A stretch of 64,000 bases of DNA from Arthrobotrys musiformis (Eukaryota; Ascomycota; Orbiliomycetes; Orbiliales; Orbiliaceae), in contig JAVHJL010000011.1 in assembly GCA_036971715.1 (NCBI GenBank), forward strand, positions 620,001 through 684,000. Direction: 5' to 3'. A program made the translations under genes and the position numbers. Under the pieces are notes generated by a model that saw only the letters and a program-made list of their open reading frames with translations, had not been told where the DNA came from and did not search any database. This document shows positions 11,239 to 23,938 of this stretch, piece by piece (position 1 is the stretch's first letter; every line of letters begins with the position of its first letter).

Positions 11239-14200
11239 TGGGACCTGTATTGGCGACAAAACGGCAGTTGGTCCAAAGAATTCTTCTGGCGCGGTCTGGT
11301 TGAGGGAGACAGAAGTACGCGAATTTAGGCGGAGAACAAGTGGCGCTGGTATCGAATTCTTGTCGCTGGCAGAACTATAGCCAGGAAGTCCTTTCTTAGA
11401 GTCGGATGGGAGTATATATTACCACAGGCAGTTCAGGAGTCGGGAGGTGATGAAGTTGAAGTTGATGTGAAGATGAAGAGGAGGTTGATGGTTGATGGTT
11501 GATGGTTTGGTGATGAGGTTGAGGTTGATGGAGTTGACAGGAAGTGATTTGTGCTGTGCGTTGGAAGTCCCCACAAATGTCAACAAGCCTTTCCAATCAC
11601 GGCGTCCTAACACGTATTGTCTTCTTTCCTGCCAAATCACAGCCAAAGCAGCAGGTCCAAGCGGCCTCCACTAATTAATTATCCAAATTCGCTATCGCAG
11701 AGAGGGAAGTCGGAGATATCTTGCCAGGTCGGTTCACTTCGGTCTGGCTAACTGGAGGGACTAAAGGGGATATGTTTAGGGAATAAAGTCCAAGATGAGG
11801 GGAATATCCTGTTAATGAGTGTGCGGGAAGCCTACGTACTGTTACTCGCAGGCACCGCCAATTGCAGTGGACGAGGGCCCTTCACTCGTACCCTCCCTTC
11901 GAACGGCTACCACTCTGTTCTATCGCCCGTCTGCTGGGGGAAGAAGAAAAAAAAAAAAGGAAATTTAGCCCTTTCTTTTCTTTTCCTGTCGGCGGCATGC
12001 GCTTCATGAACGAATCGCTCGAATTCCCCACCAACCTGGCCTGTTTTCCCTTCCAAGGGCAAGGGCGGTCCTCTATTCTCGTTCTGCGTGTGCGCAAATT
12101 TGAAGACTTCCTACCCCATGACCAAGGGTGCAATGAGGGGAAATCACTGAGAGAAAACTCCAGAACCCTTGGAGGCTTCCACCCTGGTGCCTGCACCTGT
12201 CAATTGGCCACTACTGCACAGTACGCTTGGTTATGGCACTCTGTGGAGGGGAGGTTTTGTCCATCGAGGCATAGCCTCTTCTCCCTGGCCCACGTCTATA
12301 GCGACACTTCTTATTACAGAGATATTTACGGAATACGGCCAACATCTACTAATTAACTAACGGGAGGGAGAAGCCAGAGGGCACAGGAACGCGGAAACGG
12401 CAATGTCAACATTGAGGACTTCTAGCTTCAGGGTGAAGCCTTGATCCCTAGTTTTGAGAAACCCTCGGAAAGGGTCCTTGCTAGGGTGTGTATTGTTGAT
12501 ATCATACGATACCAGAAAGCCAAAAATTTCCTTCGACAAGCAGGGAAGGGGACGAAAAAAACAACCTGCATCAATGCAATGCGACGCTCGACTCGAGGTA
12601 TCACATTTTTTTTCTTCCTTGGAACAGGCACAATTATCTTGATATCAGTCAAGAAATCCTGCATGTTCCTCTGACTGTCTCTTCTATATTTGTGAAGGAT
12701 GCATCGGAAAGACAGTCTCCCCCCGAGCTCCTCGATGTATGACTTGCAGCACAACCTCAGCTCGAGATTACTGCCTTAACTCCCACAGTCTCCACCCGAA
12801 GCCTCTTGATCCCGATGAGGTATGTGCATGCACACTCATGATATCCTCTACCCCCGTCTGCGATGGTGCATGCAGGAAATACGCAACAGACCGAGCCAAT
12901 CGAAGAAATTTCTCAAGAAGCCTCGATTCGCGAAAAAGTCCAATGATGCTTCTGAAACTTTCGTTTCCAAACCCCCAACAGTCCAACTACATGCTTAAGC
13001 ACAGATAACCAACATATTCTAGCTAACAGATATAGTTATGGCATATCTGTCAATATACTTTTTTCCAAAAAGCCTCTCCCATCCTGACCATAAACACGGG
13101 TCGGCGAAGGGTATTCCAGACCGAAAAGACGGAATTGTGTCCCGTCTCCCAAAAGCCTCAGAAACCCTAAAATATGGGTCACCAGGCCCTCCATCGGCCA
13201 CAGAGGCCAAAAAAAGACGCGTCGACTGCACAGATCGCACTGCAATTGCCCTCATGACATAATGTTTCATTTCCCACACCCTTTCTCCCCTCATTCTGAA
13301 GACTTGCAGAATACTTTTTTCCCACCCTTCGCGTCCGCGCCCCGGAAGGGAAAAAGGAGTGGAAATTCGAAGATCTCGTAAAAAAGCCTGACAACAGGTT
13401 GACTTCACGATGACATACCCACTTTTGCTCTCAAGATCCAGACCATCAATCTTCAATCTCTCAACCCCAAACCTCTCTCTTTCCCACTCTCTGCTTCCCC
13501 TCTAAAAAAAAGCCTGATAAGATTGGCACATGCCAAAACTGATTGTTCGCTCATGTTAAGGGTTTACCGTTTCCATTATAGATGAGACTCCACACCACCA
13601 TCACAAATTGCAGGGATTAAAAAATTCGGTACGCGTTTTTTTTCTTGGCCTCGAGCAGGGATCCTGCAGCGCGTTGTTGTTTACGTTGTAGATTTCCTAA
13701 TTGGGTAATTTCTCGATGTAACGGGAAAGTTGCGACGACGGTTTGTTGCGGGGAAATGTGTTGAGGTCACTGAGCTTTGTATCTGTGACTGAATTTAAAT
13801 CGAGACGGCATTGACGACGATGCCGTCAATATTATATCAGGAGCATGTAATGATTACATTTGATAATGCGTCGATGAGCCCACAGTCCCCACAGGAAGAT
13901 CATCTCTACCACCGATCGAATGCAAAATAGTGTCCACGGTACAGATATTGTATGCAGGTTGAAGCTCCAGGAGCTTTGACATGACGCAGGAACGAAACAT
14001 CCCCCCTCCCCCCCATGCTCGCTTCCGTTTCATTTCCCGACGCCCGTAAGCACCTTATTCCTGTGGATTACCTCTTGACGTCTTTTTGTTTACATTTTGG
14101 CCCTATCTTTTTTTTTTTCGTTTTCAGAAAAATTGGGAGGAACATGGTCAATGCCGGTTTGGACGCATTACTTACAGTGCAGTGTACCTGCTTCTGTGGC

Positions 14201-16117
14201 TATTATATGCACGACATCCTTTATCACCGTTTTTTCACGTGGTGTAAGGGGGTAGGTTAGATCTAGGCCCTAATTGCGCATCTATATAAACATCTTAGAA
14301 ACGAGGGTTTTGGCGAGGATCAACCTTGGAGAGTGCAATTCTGGAAGGTAGGAAGTAAATTATGTGATCATGACTTTTTTCTTTCTGAAGGTCATCTTTT
14401 GTTGATTGAATGTCACCAAGATTTAAAGACCAGCGCGACAAGGAAAACTACCTATGTACTTCACGGACCGGTAAACGGGGAATCTGTACGACTGTATATA
14501 TAACGTTGATTGGGTTTGGAGTCACACGAATCGATTCCGAGTTCGATATCTCCATTTACCCCTGAGGCATCGACACGCACACACAGTATTTAGAATCCGT
14601 GATACGTTCGTGTGGCTATGCTCGCAACCTCACTCTGTGATTTGGCGGGAGACTGAATGGATATTGGTAAACCGGCCTCCTTTGGTCGAACGGCCCGCGA
14701 TGTCTTGAATTCTGTTAAATTAGTCCTGTATACCAGTCCGCCATATATAGAGCGAAAGCTTTGGTATATATGGTTCACGATCAACAATCCATACCTATAG
14801 CCTTGGTGGACTTGATATATTCCTTTTCGCAATTCAAATTCGAATTGCAAATCACAATTGCGAGATTAGAAACGGCAGGTCGACTACTGCGAGTACGACG
14901 TAAGTGCTGAATTAGTAATGGATTTAAAGATCGATAACATCTTCTAAGATATCAATAGTCCAAGATGTCAATAATCCGGGACAGGTATCAATTAGTCTGG
15001 AGGTCACACCAATGATTATTCTAGATATCTAACTCGGTTAAGCTCGCTGTCGAGGTCAAGTTGGATCTATAACCCGAGGCTTGTGATTTCAAAGTTTATG
15101 CATGGCATTTTCGAATTTTCAAACTTATCTAATTTTCCCCTAGTATCCCTACGATTCCGTGCATGAACTCGATTCAAGGCTATCGAGTTCGCAGGAGAAG
15201 GCTAATTGATATTATCAAATTTCCAACTTGGTATAATTCAACGTAAACGTAAGGCGCCACCGCTTGCCGGAACCGCTACAAGTCTCTCTCGCGAATATCC
15301 GACTCCATGTCTCCGCGGGTGACTAGTTAGCAATACGCAATACCAATGTCCACCAATTGGCCAGCCCTAAGACTAACATCATGCACTGATAACGAATGCT
15401 TAATTAACTAAGCGCCAGGAAAACGTCTGGAGCTGACAAAATACCACATACCAACACGTACTCTTGACCGAGCCTTGAGCACCAAGCCGTTGTGGACGAT
15501 GGTATCAACCAAGCTACAGAATCATATGGAATAGAACTACACCACCGTTTAATGTTATAGCACGGTGGGGTTATTCACATACCAATACCTCTGAGTCTTC
15601 GAACTGGACTACCTCTAAGTTAGCATAGGAGCTACCCATTTCGCTATAGATTGATGTACGAAGAGGCTAGAATATGTGGGTTTTCACATGGAAATTGAAA
15701 TACCATCTCCACCCGACCCGCAAAAGTCAACTAACAATATTTTCCTCATACGATAATCCTGATTTCGATGGAACATAAAAATGGGTATGGCTTCAAGGCA
15801 AGGTAAGCTAAGGAATGCTGGGTAGTATGGCATATGATATATGAAATCCCGACAAGAAACAACTATGCCAGCTAAAAGAGAAAGATCAAATGCAGAATGA
15901 AAGTAATATTACAAAAAAATTGCGTACCCGTCTCTAAAAGATGCTTAAAGGGGAAAAAAAAAGAAAAGAATGCAAGCAAGGAAATGGTAGATAAACATGC
16001 TAAACTCAAGTCAAAAATGAACCCCAACCTAGTACCCAAAATAGATAGCGAATTCTCGTTGATTAGATAAAAAAAAAAGAAGAAGGAAAGAGCAGCAATA
16101 GGCTCCCCGAGGCCCCA
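11239..16117. other. 4.9-kb gene-poor spacer with AAGCCT array
   Basis: The Myb gene leader lies at about 11440-11530 (seen from plus: repeated GTTGATG units). From 12.4 to 13.5 kb the hexamer AAGCCT recurs seven times on the plus strand (starts 12436, 12799, 12918, 13070, 13153, 13384 and 13510), often after an A run. 13.5-16.0 kb is AT-rich with no coding frame. The largest frames here (at 11862-12356 and 13019-13456) begin with TTG and resemble nothing. Purine-rich sequence at 15950-16100 is the 3' flank of the NIPA gene. Confidence 0.5.
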
Positions 16118-18531
16118 TCACCTCTCGTCTGCCCTTGATGTAGTCCTTGGGTCCGGTAATGGCGCATCTCCACCTTCCAGCACCGTTTCAACGACCCCAC
16201 CACTGAGCCTCCTTGGATCTACCCTCCTCTCCTCATCTGCTGCCCCTTCCCCAACGGCAATCGTTCTCCTCCTCGCCGGATCCGCCACCACGGAGTCATC
16301 TGAATATTGACTGTATCGATGAACTCCGTTATTTGAACTACTGCTGGGCCCGCTCACACTCGCTGAAGCTCCACTCCCAGACCGAGTAAGTCGACTTCGT
16401 ATCGACTGCCTCGTGTTAAGATCAGAAGATGAGTCCATCGTCCCTGCTCGTTTTCTACGATTCTTAGATGTTGAAGTAGTGGGCAAAATGTTTGGCGATT
16501 CACCGCGTAACCAACCCCCAAGGCTTGCCCCGACACTTTTGACTTTTCTAACCTTTTTATCGCGAAGAGAACCTGATTGGGCTGCGGCTGTGGCGATCTC
16601 ATGAGGCGAGAGGGGGTCTTCTTCGAGTATGTGATCGACGCCCCGTTTCAGAGTATCTGCAACGACGGCTTGGAGTTGGTAGCCCACAAATAGCGGGCCG
16701 GGTGTTAGGAGCGAGAAGGAAGAACGGTTCGGGTTGCTGGCCGAGGGTGGCGTAGCGACCGGTGTTGTGGAGATTGGCGCGGGGCGACGGCGGGAAGGGC
16801 TACGCGATACGGTTGGGGTTAGAGGGCTATGGATGTCATCAAGGGAAGCTTTGACAGGTGGTAAGAGAGGAGATGTCTCGTTTGGGGGAGAGTGGAGTTG
16901 GGCTGGGATTTGGGTGCGACGGAAAGAGTTTGTGGAGCGGATTGATGAGTCCCGTCGGGTGGACGGCGCCCCGGGTTGAAGGGACGTACGTGGATGGTCT
17001 GAGTATGGGGCATTGTCGATAGAAGATACCCGCATGATCGGGTGGTCGGAGTCGAAGTGGTGTTCATCTTCGGTCTCGGAAATTGTAGAATCGTAGTCGG
17101 ATTCGTAGTTACGCTCACGTTTACTTGAGATCAAGTAAACACCTGCGAAGTTGAGGAAGCAGCCGATCAGGAACCTAATGAACCTTGGGGCATCTGCCTT
17201 CTCGAAGTCGCGATAGAGAATTGCTGACCCGGTGACGGTGAAGATGTTGAAAAGAACGCTAGGGAACAAATTAGCTAATGATTGCGTCAAACAATTTTAG
17301 TGGGGGCATGTAGACGTACAATTGAGTAGGTATAACTTGGGTCGAGTCGAACCGTTGAAGAGACCTGCTCAGATATTTGATTTGTAAAACAGCAGTGAGG
17401 ACGAGGATAAAGACGAGAAGATAGAAAAGTGGATAGGTGACGATTTTGTAAAGAGAGCTCGACAAAAGAGACGAGACACCCTTCGTCGCCAAAGCCGTAT
17501 AACCACCTTGTGAAAATCGTTAGCATCTGTACATATATTCCATGATATGGGAGAGCCGTAAGTGACTTACCGAATAATCCGACGAGCCCCAGGTCAATGA
17601 GAATAAACCTGGAGCCGTGCTTGCCACTGAGATAGAGCAGAACCACTATCAAAGTGCAGGTGACGAAGAAGTAGACCTCGAATGGGGTCTGAGTAATCTC
17701 CCACCATATCTGGCCGGGTGTGAGTTTTTCTTCCTTCGGTTGAGAGCTGGAAACCACGACTGCGACACCGAAGATGGCGATGACGACTCCTAGTAGATCT
17801 CTCCTCCTGAAAGGCTCCTTAAGCATCAGGGGTGCGATCAAGCAATTGGAGATCAAAGCCACAACTCCAAGTGGAGACACAATCGAAGCTGGCGCAAAAC
17901 CATAGGCCAAAAAATTCCCACACTCTCCAATGGTCATCAGGATAATCCCAGTCCACCACCACTTCGATCTTAGATAAGGCGGTGCGGCTCCTATTCCGCC
18001 ATTCTTGTTTGGCGAGCGTTCTGGCGATTCGAGAAGATATTGGTCTTCGTCTTCCTCTACCAGAGCTCTACCCCGTCCACTATCTTCACCTTCGGGACTA
18101 TCGTAGGTATCGGTGGAAATCCAGCTGCCCTCTAGATCTTCCTCTTCACCGTTCTCGACTCCATTTGGATGTCCGTTGCCTTCAGGAGGGTGCAGCAATC
18201 CATCAGTCTCGGTGCTAGCTCCATTCCTCCCATTGGCAGCACCCTTGTTGGCAGCTAGCAGCTTTCTCCGTCTCCTTCTTCGACGTTTGTACTTTTTTCT
18301 TTCTTGTAGCCGTAACGACTTAGCCCGTGCAAGCCTGATATGTGCGTATTTCTGGATGTTGAGGGCGAACGAGATGACAATGTTTCCAATGATCGAAATG
18401 ACGATGCCGATAAAGGAGGACCATCGTGGAGGGTGTGTTCCGCCATCCGGGTCATCGTCAGCGAAAGCAAGCAAGGAACCGGCACCGGATTCAGGCGGGA
18501 AGCCTGTGAAGCTATCCATGACGCCGGCCAT
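16118..18531 (-). CDS. NIPA-type magnesium transporter, long insert and tail
   Basis: The three exons are 18531-17571, 17506-17320 and 17258-16118, encoding 762 residues. The joins restore family motifs: GLVGLFG|GYTALATKG and STQVIPTQ|FVLFNIFTVTGS. The fold has about nine membrane segments. TM1 is at about 38-62 and TM2 starts at about 190 (WWWTGIILMTIGECGNFLAYG), then the PLGVVALISNC segment, with the others up to about 430. Eukaryotic NIPA proteins (DUF803 family) are about 330-400 residues and move Mg2+ across plasma or endosomal membranes. Unusual here are a ~125-residue charged insert between TM1 and TM2, containing a run of eight arginines and then an acidic stretch, and a ~330-residue Ser/Thr/Pro-rich cytosolic tail. 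Both probably carry regulation or sorting signals (inference). Transport activity itself is assumed from the family. Confidence 0.93.
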
Positions 18532-19907
18532 CGACTTGTCCTGTGGTCGTGTTCGTCGTCAGTGGCGACGGGTACGGTCCGGACCGATGGTTAGTCGAGC
18601 GAAGGGGGGGAAGAGGAGGAGGTTGAAGGGGTGTTCTTGCTCCGATGTTTGTCGGACGGTGTTTCTGTTTCTGTTTTAATTCTGGGCTCTGCAGAATGGC
18701 GTTTTGTTAGGAGATGCCGCGTCGGCTAGTTAATTAGCTGGTTGAAAGCGAACTGGCGTTAGCAGCAAAGCAGGCGAGCACAAGTAAGTTGGCTCTCATC
18801 CTTTTTCGATTCAAAACTTCCTATTTCCAGTGGAGGACGGTGTTTGTATAACATTACATTCGGCGATGGCGGGATATCTTTTTTTTTTTTCTAATTATAT
18901 TAAGTGTCTTCTATCAGCGATTTAGGTACTTTGTCCGCTCCGCCAGAGTGTCACGAGCCAGCAGGGTGTCGTATGCCTTGACTTGCCTTGCCTTTGCTTT
19001 GCCCTTTTATGGCGGCGCTGCTGCAGGCAGGACTTAGCTGTGGGGGAGCTATTTTCTCGACCTCAACTTCCCCTCTCTGTCTGGTTGAATTCGCCTGCAT
19101 GAGAAACACCAGACGACAGCAGCCGACCGCCGACGACGACAGAGGAAATAATACGGGCGACAGAGCGGAAAATGTACTCTGCATAGAGAAAAAAGAGAGA
19201 TACGACATCTTGGACCGGGATGGCACTGCATATTGGCGAATGAGAGGCCGGCATTCAAACATGAGCACCACGAACCACTTTCCTGAGGCCCGACGCAAGA
19301 GTGGGGTGGCATTGGGCTGACCCTTTCTTTGGTTGCAGTCCCATGAACTTAACTTATCGCGGTATCGTTTGGTTGCTGGTGGTGGCACCTCAGCCCGTCG
19401 CAATTCAATTTGTCGCAATCTACCTCCTCAAGGTGTCATGCTTGAATCGGGGTCTCGGGTATCGTCGCTTCCTCGCCTCGCCGCGTGGGAACATTCTTTA
19501 TCGATATGGGCATCGATATGGGATTAATTAACACATGGGACGAACGTGGCCGCCGTCTGATGTCATGCCCTCTTGGCCTAGCTCCAACATTCATTAATTC
19601 TCTCGTGTGTATACGTCTGTACACACATGCTCTTTCTTGAATGTTTGAAGTATTCTCGGCCCGTTTGTGATGGATTTCCGTATTCAATATTTAAGGGTGC
19701 TATTCTTCGGAGGGACGAGAACGGAGCCCGGAAGGCTTTCATTACGAGGTCTTGGTTCGCTTGGCTTTCGATTCGACATGAATCCGAAGAATGTCGACCG
19801 ACCGAAGCTTATGCATGACAACGTTAAGGCAAGGCAGCAAGCAAACAAAGAAGTGGAGTGACATCTTATATAGATCTTGATATAGCCTGAAGTCATGGCA
19901 TCGACCA
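18532..19907. other. Intergenic spacer with a short direct repeat
   Basis: This divergent spacer lies between the NIPA gene and the small membrane protein at 20.0 kb. A T run near 18880-18890 lies upstream of the NIPA start. An 11-base direct repeat, ATCGATATGGG, occurs twice one base apart at 19500-19510 and 19512-19522. A 155-codon minus-strand frame at 18951-19418 has no recognisable features. No gene is supported. Confidence 0.45.
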
Positions 19908-19914
19908 TATAAAA
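19908..19914 (+). promoter_or_regulatory. TATA-like box of small membrane protein gene
   Basis: TATAAAA lies 91 bases before the proposed ATG at 20005, a distance compatible with a fungal TATA promoter and a short leader. Several neighbouring orphan genes also have a TATA-like element before their start, which supports their being real, regulated genes. Confidence 0.35.
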
Positions 19915-20004
19915 AATGACCACCAGCATATCGGTCGGCCTTTTCTGTAGCCCCGCAAGAACTCACATATCCCACTTCTCCAATACATCTGCCTACCTAC
20001 GAAA

Positions 20005-20552
20005 ATGATCGTTCCTAAGACGGATAATACTGGTATAAACCCATTTTAACTAGAACAAATTGTTAGGGGGTTTTAGTCCCAGCTTCTAATAGAAGTTATA
20101 CTGATTGCTTGTTGGCAGTATATAAAGGCGCTGAAGGGGATAGTCCGCCAAAGTCAGGACTGCTATCTGGAGAGGTAGTCAGGCTTTTGATCATCTGGTT
20201 CATCATTCAAGCACTCCTCTACGCTACCGGCGTACAACAAAAACTAGACGATTTAGCTATACGAAACGGCATACGATTTCGACAATGGATAATGCGTAAA
20301 AGGCAGGGAAGAAGGGAGCGCGAAACACCAGGCTTAGAAGAAGGTGGTCTTGGGACGGATAGCATTGGTGGAACCGATGCACATGAAAGTCTCAATGATA
20401 ACGCCCCGATTATGCATATGGACTCGGACCAAAACTCTACGTATGGGACCAGAGACATCGGGGCCATGAAAGATGCTATATCTACTATCGAGCTAGAGGA
20501 TCGGAGCAGGAAGACGGCCAATGGGGCCCAATCGAGTTCCGCAAATGTTTAA
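20005..20552 (+). CDS. Small single-span membrane protein with split start
   Basis: I propose two exons, 20005-20032 and 20119-20552, because the long second frame has no ATG of its own near its beginning. An ATG nine codons before a GT donor joins in frame through a GT-AG intron of 86 bases, with a CTGAT branch-like element before the acceptor. The product is about 153 residues: a short N-terminus, one hydrophobic span (about 30-50, VVRLLIIWFIIQALLYATGV), a basic stretch (RKRQGRRERE) and an acidic, Ser/Asp-rich tail of about 80 residues. I do not recognise a family. By the positive-inside rule the tail is cytosolic. It belongs to a local series of small single-span proteins. The splice model is inference without protein support. 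Confidence 0.5.
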
Positions 20553-22169
20553 GATAACGGTCGATACACCTTTTGCGAAATGTCGCTCGCGCTCGCAAGG
20601 GCATTCCAATCTCGAATCCTGCATCCATGTATCTTATTTCATCTGATATAATATCAACTTTGGGAGCCGATAGTTACTATTTGTGACATCAAAAACGCCT
20701 CTTCATGCTGAGCTTCAAGGCTGCGAGGGTTGGCACTCGAACCCGTAGCACAGAGCTAACCAACGTCAACTAGGGTTGAGGTTCACCAAATTCTCCGAAT
20801 CGATAAAACCTGTGACACTCTCCCCCTGCTTCCTTGGCCTCGTGAGTCTTCGTCAACGTTGCTCCACCTATTATCTCTCTCGGATTTTCGAAAACCTACC
20901 AGGAGGGTGAAGACAACGTCCTCAGCTGCAAGGCCTTCAGGCCGCTTTTCGGTGCCTGTCTGCATCCGGGTTTAATTAGGTTACACAATTAAGATCAATG
21001 CGATCTAGTGTTTGAGTCGCCCAACCCCACCAATGAGATTTAACCTTGGAGGGGAAAGGGAACCCCTGCAGCAAATATGTTTGTGATACCCTTTTTAGAA
21101 CATCACAACATGTTGTAGAAATGGCGGGCAGGTTGCAAAATACATCCATACAATGCAATCCATGGGCGGTAACCCTGTATCTTCGAGTGGACCCGGACGG
21201 GCTGGCCAAGTCTTTGTGGCGCCGTTTGTACTTATTGTTCCCTGGGAAGGGGTTTTTTTCGACATGTATCAAGGGGTCTTTGCATATTTGAGCCTCGAAG
21301 GTTGATAATATCTGGGCAATCATGTCATGTGGTTTCGAACCAGGGAGGGTGTGCATGCACGCCAATAGGGCGATGTGGGAAGTCCCGATAGCTAGGACTT
21401 TCTTGCATGAACGAATGAAGGGTAACCATGGCATTCACAATACATGTACCTACACTATTAGGATAAACGATCTATGGCACGATATGTGCAGTGCATGGTA
21501 TGTGTACCGTTCAAGTTAGCCACGTTAGTATAGCGGGGGGGACCTATCAAAGCTAGATTGAGGCCGGAGCTATGGATGGAATCTATGAGGAAGGGGGGCA
21601 GAAAAATTGCAACTTCTCGCTCTTCGGCCCTTGCATATATACCCTGCATCGGCCTCCCGAATATACTTCACTTGCAGATATATCGATAGCTATTTGACGA
21701 ACTTTGGACCTTTGTCCATTCGTCTTCACTTAGTATACAATCTGCTGTATTGCATTCTAGGAGCCTAGAAGATACAACCGGTTATCTCGATATATATATC
21801 GGGCGATCCCAAGTGCGCCCTTGCACTATTCGGTTGAAGCTTCAATTCTGGAATCCCAAATACACTCGTTCGAACTATCATTTAATCTTTTGATATCTTT
21901 CGAGATACTCATGGGCCACCCAAAACTAGAAAAAATGCGCAATCTCCATAATATTCATGCGCTTCGGAGGCGTCAAGCAGACGTTTTTAGCCCACCTCGA
22001 ACTATTATTGATACAGTCGCTCGCTCTATAACGTTAGACCCCCGCAATAAGAAACCCGCAATCCTAGATTAAGAGCTAACTTTAAATAAACGGGAATAGA
22101 CAGCCAACTCCTTCGGTCTCTACTAAAAGCGTCACGATAGATGGTTATATCTTTGCAACCACTATAACT
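20553..22169. other. AT-rich spacer, no gene seen
   Basis: This contains short frames only and a palindromic AT stretch near 21783-21803 (TCGATATATATATCG-like). A sequence with a pseudo T-arm flavour near 20720-20745 is not part of a tRNA fold. Nothing else is supported. Confidence 0.45.
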
Positions 22170-22571
22170 ATGGCTACCCCGACGCCACCTGAAAACACTG
22201 TTGTTCAATCCTCATTGACGACCGACACGGCCACGATTGAAATCTCTGGCACGGACCCTCTTGCCACACCTAGGACGGAAATACCTCCTAAATTCACCTC
22301 CTCAGAGGACAAGTCTAGCTGGAGCACCCCAGATACATTTTTACAATCCAGAAGCGTTTCCGCATCATTCATCGTTGTGTTAGCGATAGGGATTGCTTTA
22401 GTCGTAATCATTGCCATTTTGGTAATATTACTCCTCATACGACGACGGAAAGCGAAAGCCCTGAAACCGGAATCGCAGCCTGTGACTATAGCAGGAGGTC
22501 CTGTATCCTTGGATCCGGAGTTTGTTGGTGGGAATGTGGTACGGGTGGATCAGACAAACTCGAGGTTGTGA
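22170..22571 (+). CDS. Small Ser/Thr-rich single-span membrane protein
   Basis: This single-exon frame has 133 residues with an ATG at 22170. Residues 1-64 are rich in Thr, Ser and Pro and likely O-glycosylated if exposed. Residues about 65-88 form one strong hydrophobic span (SFIVVLAIGIALVVIIAILV), followed by the stop-transfer RRRKAKALK and a short tail. There is no cleavable signal peptide, so the span would act as signal-anchor with the N-terminus outside. The layout resembles a miniature of fungal wall-stress sensors (Mid2/Wsc), but without a cysteine-rich WSC head or any clear homology. Function unknown. Confidence 0.6.
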   Translation: MATPTPPENTVVQSSLTTDTATIEISGTDPLATPRTEIPPKFTSSEDKSSWSTPDTFLQSRSVSASFIVVLAIGIALVVIIAILVILLLIRRRKAKALKPESQPVTIAGGPVSLDPEFVGGNVVRVDQTNSRL

Positions 22572-23673
22572 GAAGGGTTGTTGGGATCGCGAATGTATTC
22601 ATCTGCGGGTTGACGCTTCTTTGTGCGCTTGGGGTAGCTGCATTTGTTTGCAGGATGGGAGGGGGGTTTGAGGAAGGCCGTTGGAATTCGAGGTGAGAAG
22701 GAAGGAGAAAGGGATGATCCTTTTAGCTAGCAACATCTCGGCTGGACTGAGATCTATATGATTTAGACCTTGCGGCGCAAAGCCAACCAGTCTGAGACCC
22801 CTTGTTTGCCTTTGTATGGTGTCAATAACGCCGCTATTTGTATCTGCTGATGCCTGTCGCGAAGCCTTCTTTGGAATGCATTTTTTGTCGATACAATCAT
22901 ATCCCGAAATTTTTGACACGCTTCAATTTAAAAATATATCATTTTTGAGCACCATGAAATTTGATATATCCGATTGTAATTTGTTAGTTTGACGAGATAG
23001 TCGGTCAGCCACAAATAGTTGATCGTGCATTGGACAAGGCTTTGTTGTATGCAGGTAAGTGACTCCCAGACCAACAAAGCTCTAGGTTAACTTTCCCTCG
23101 ACAACCTGCGGGAACAATCCAAGCCAAGGAACGGCCTGAGGGCCTGCCCTACCAGGAACAAAGTGCTTGTGTAATCCGTGGCCAATGGCTACAATGGGTT
23201 TGAAACTTTGGTGCCACATACGCCGCGATAGATCGACGTGAACAAGCTATTCAAGGCCGAGGCTAGGCCCGACTACTAAGATTGCTTGTATCATGACTAA
23301 CATCGCAAGAGTCGTTTTGCATTGAATCTAGACGACAGACTTGGCTCGCAAAATTCGCCGGGCCGGGCGCTAACTTACCACCCTGCTGGTGATCGATTGT
23401 AGATACGTATACCCATGTCGTGGATCATCCCGCGGCCAAACGAGAGTAGATCTGATACCCAACTACAAACTTCCGATTCAAATTTAGATTTTAGAAGCTT
23501 ATATAGTGTTTGTTAAAAAGTTTTTAGCTGTGAGATTGTGTTTGCTCTCGTTTTGAGGTTCCGTGGGTAGAATCAAATTAATGGGTCCTGATACTCCAGA
23601 TCGATTTCATTTTCTTGGGCCAAATTGGAGTGTATGAGTTATCTGCTCCAACTGATATTACGACCAAATGATC
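22572..23673. other. Spacer, no gene seen
   Basis: AT-rich sequence with stops in all frames. The frame at 22599-22919 on the minus strand has no recognisable features. The promoter of the next gene begins at the end of this stretch. Confidence 0.45.
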
Positions 23674-23680
23674 TATATAA
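23674..23680 (+). promoter_or_regulatory. TATA-like box before 23.9-kb gene
   Basis: TATATAA followed by GG lies about 265 bases before the ATG at 23939. A CT-rich stretch (about 23695-23745) follows it, which would suit a transcription start and a ~200-base leader. Confidence 0.3.
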
Positions 23681-23938
23681 GGACAATATTTTTCTCTGTC
23701 TCTAGTCTCACTCTCGCAAGCACCAAGCATCCCTCTTGGGTTCCACAACAGTAACAAGCTTTAAATTTTGCAAACCACAAGCTCCAAGATATATATCAGA
23801 ACCCTTGCTAGCCTCTTATCTAAATTAAACCTGCTGGGACCCGGTTAACCCTCATTCGTATAACTTATATCAAACCCCCCAATTTAATCCGTACAACCTT
23901 CGAGCACTCGTCCATCAAAAGCCCCCGGGTACTTCACC

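Noticed and set aside
13019..13456. 145-codon minus frame in the AAGCCT region
   Set aside because: It begins at TTG; the peptide resembles no family and lies over the repeated hexamer sequence.
20720..20750. GGTTCGAGTGCC-like B-box on the minus strand
   Set aside because: The surrounding bases do not fold as a tRNA, and an A-box at the right distance is missing.
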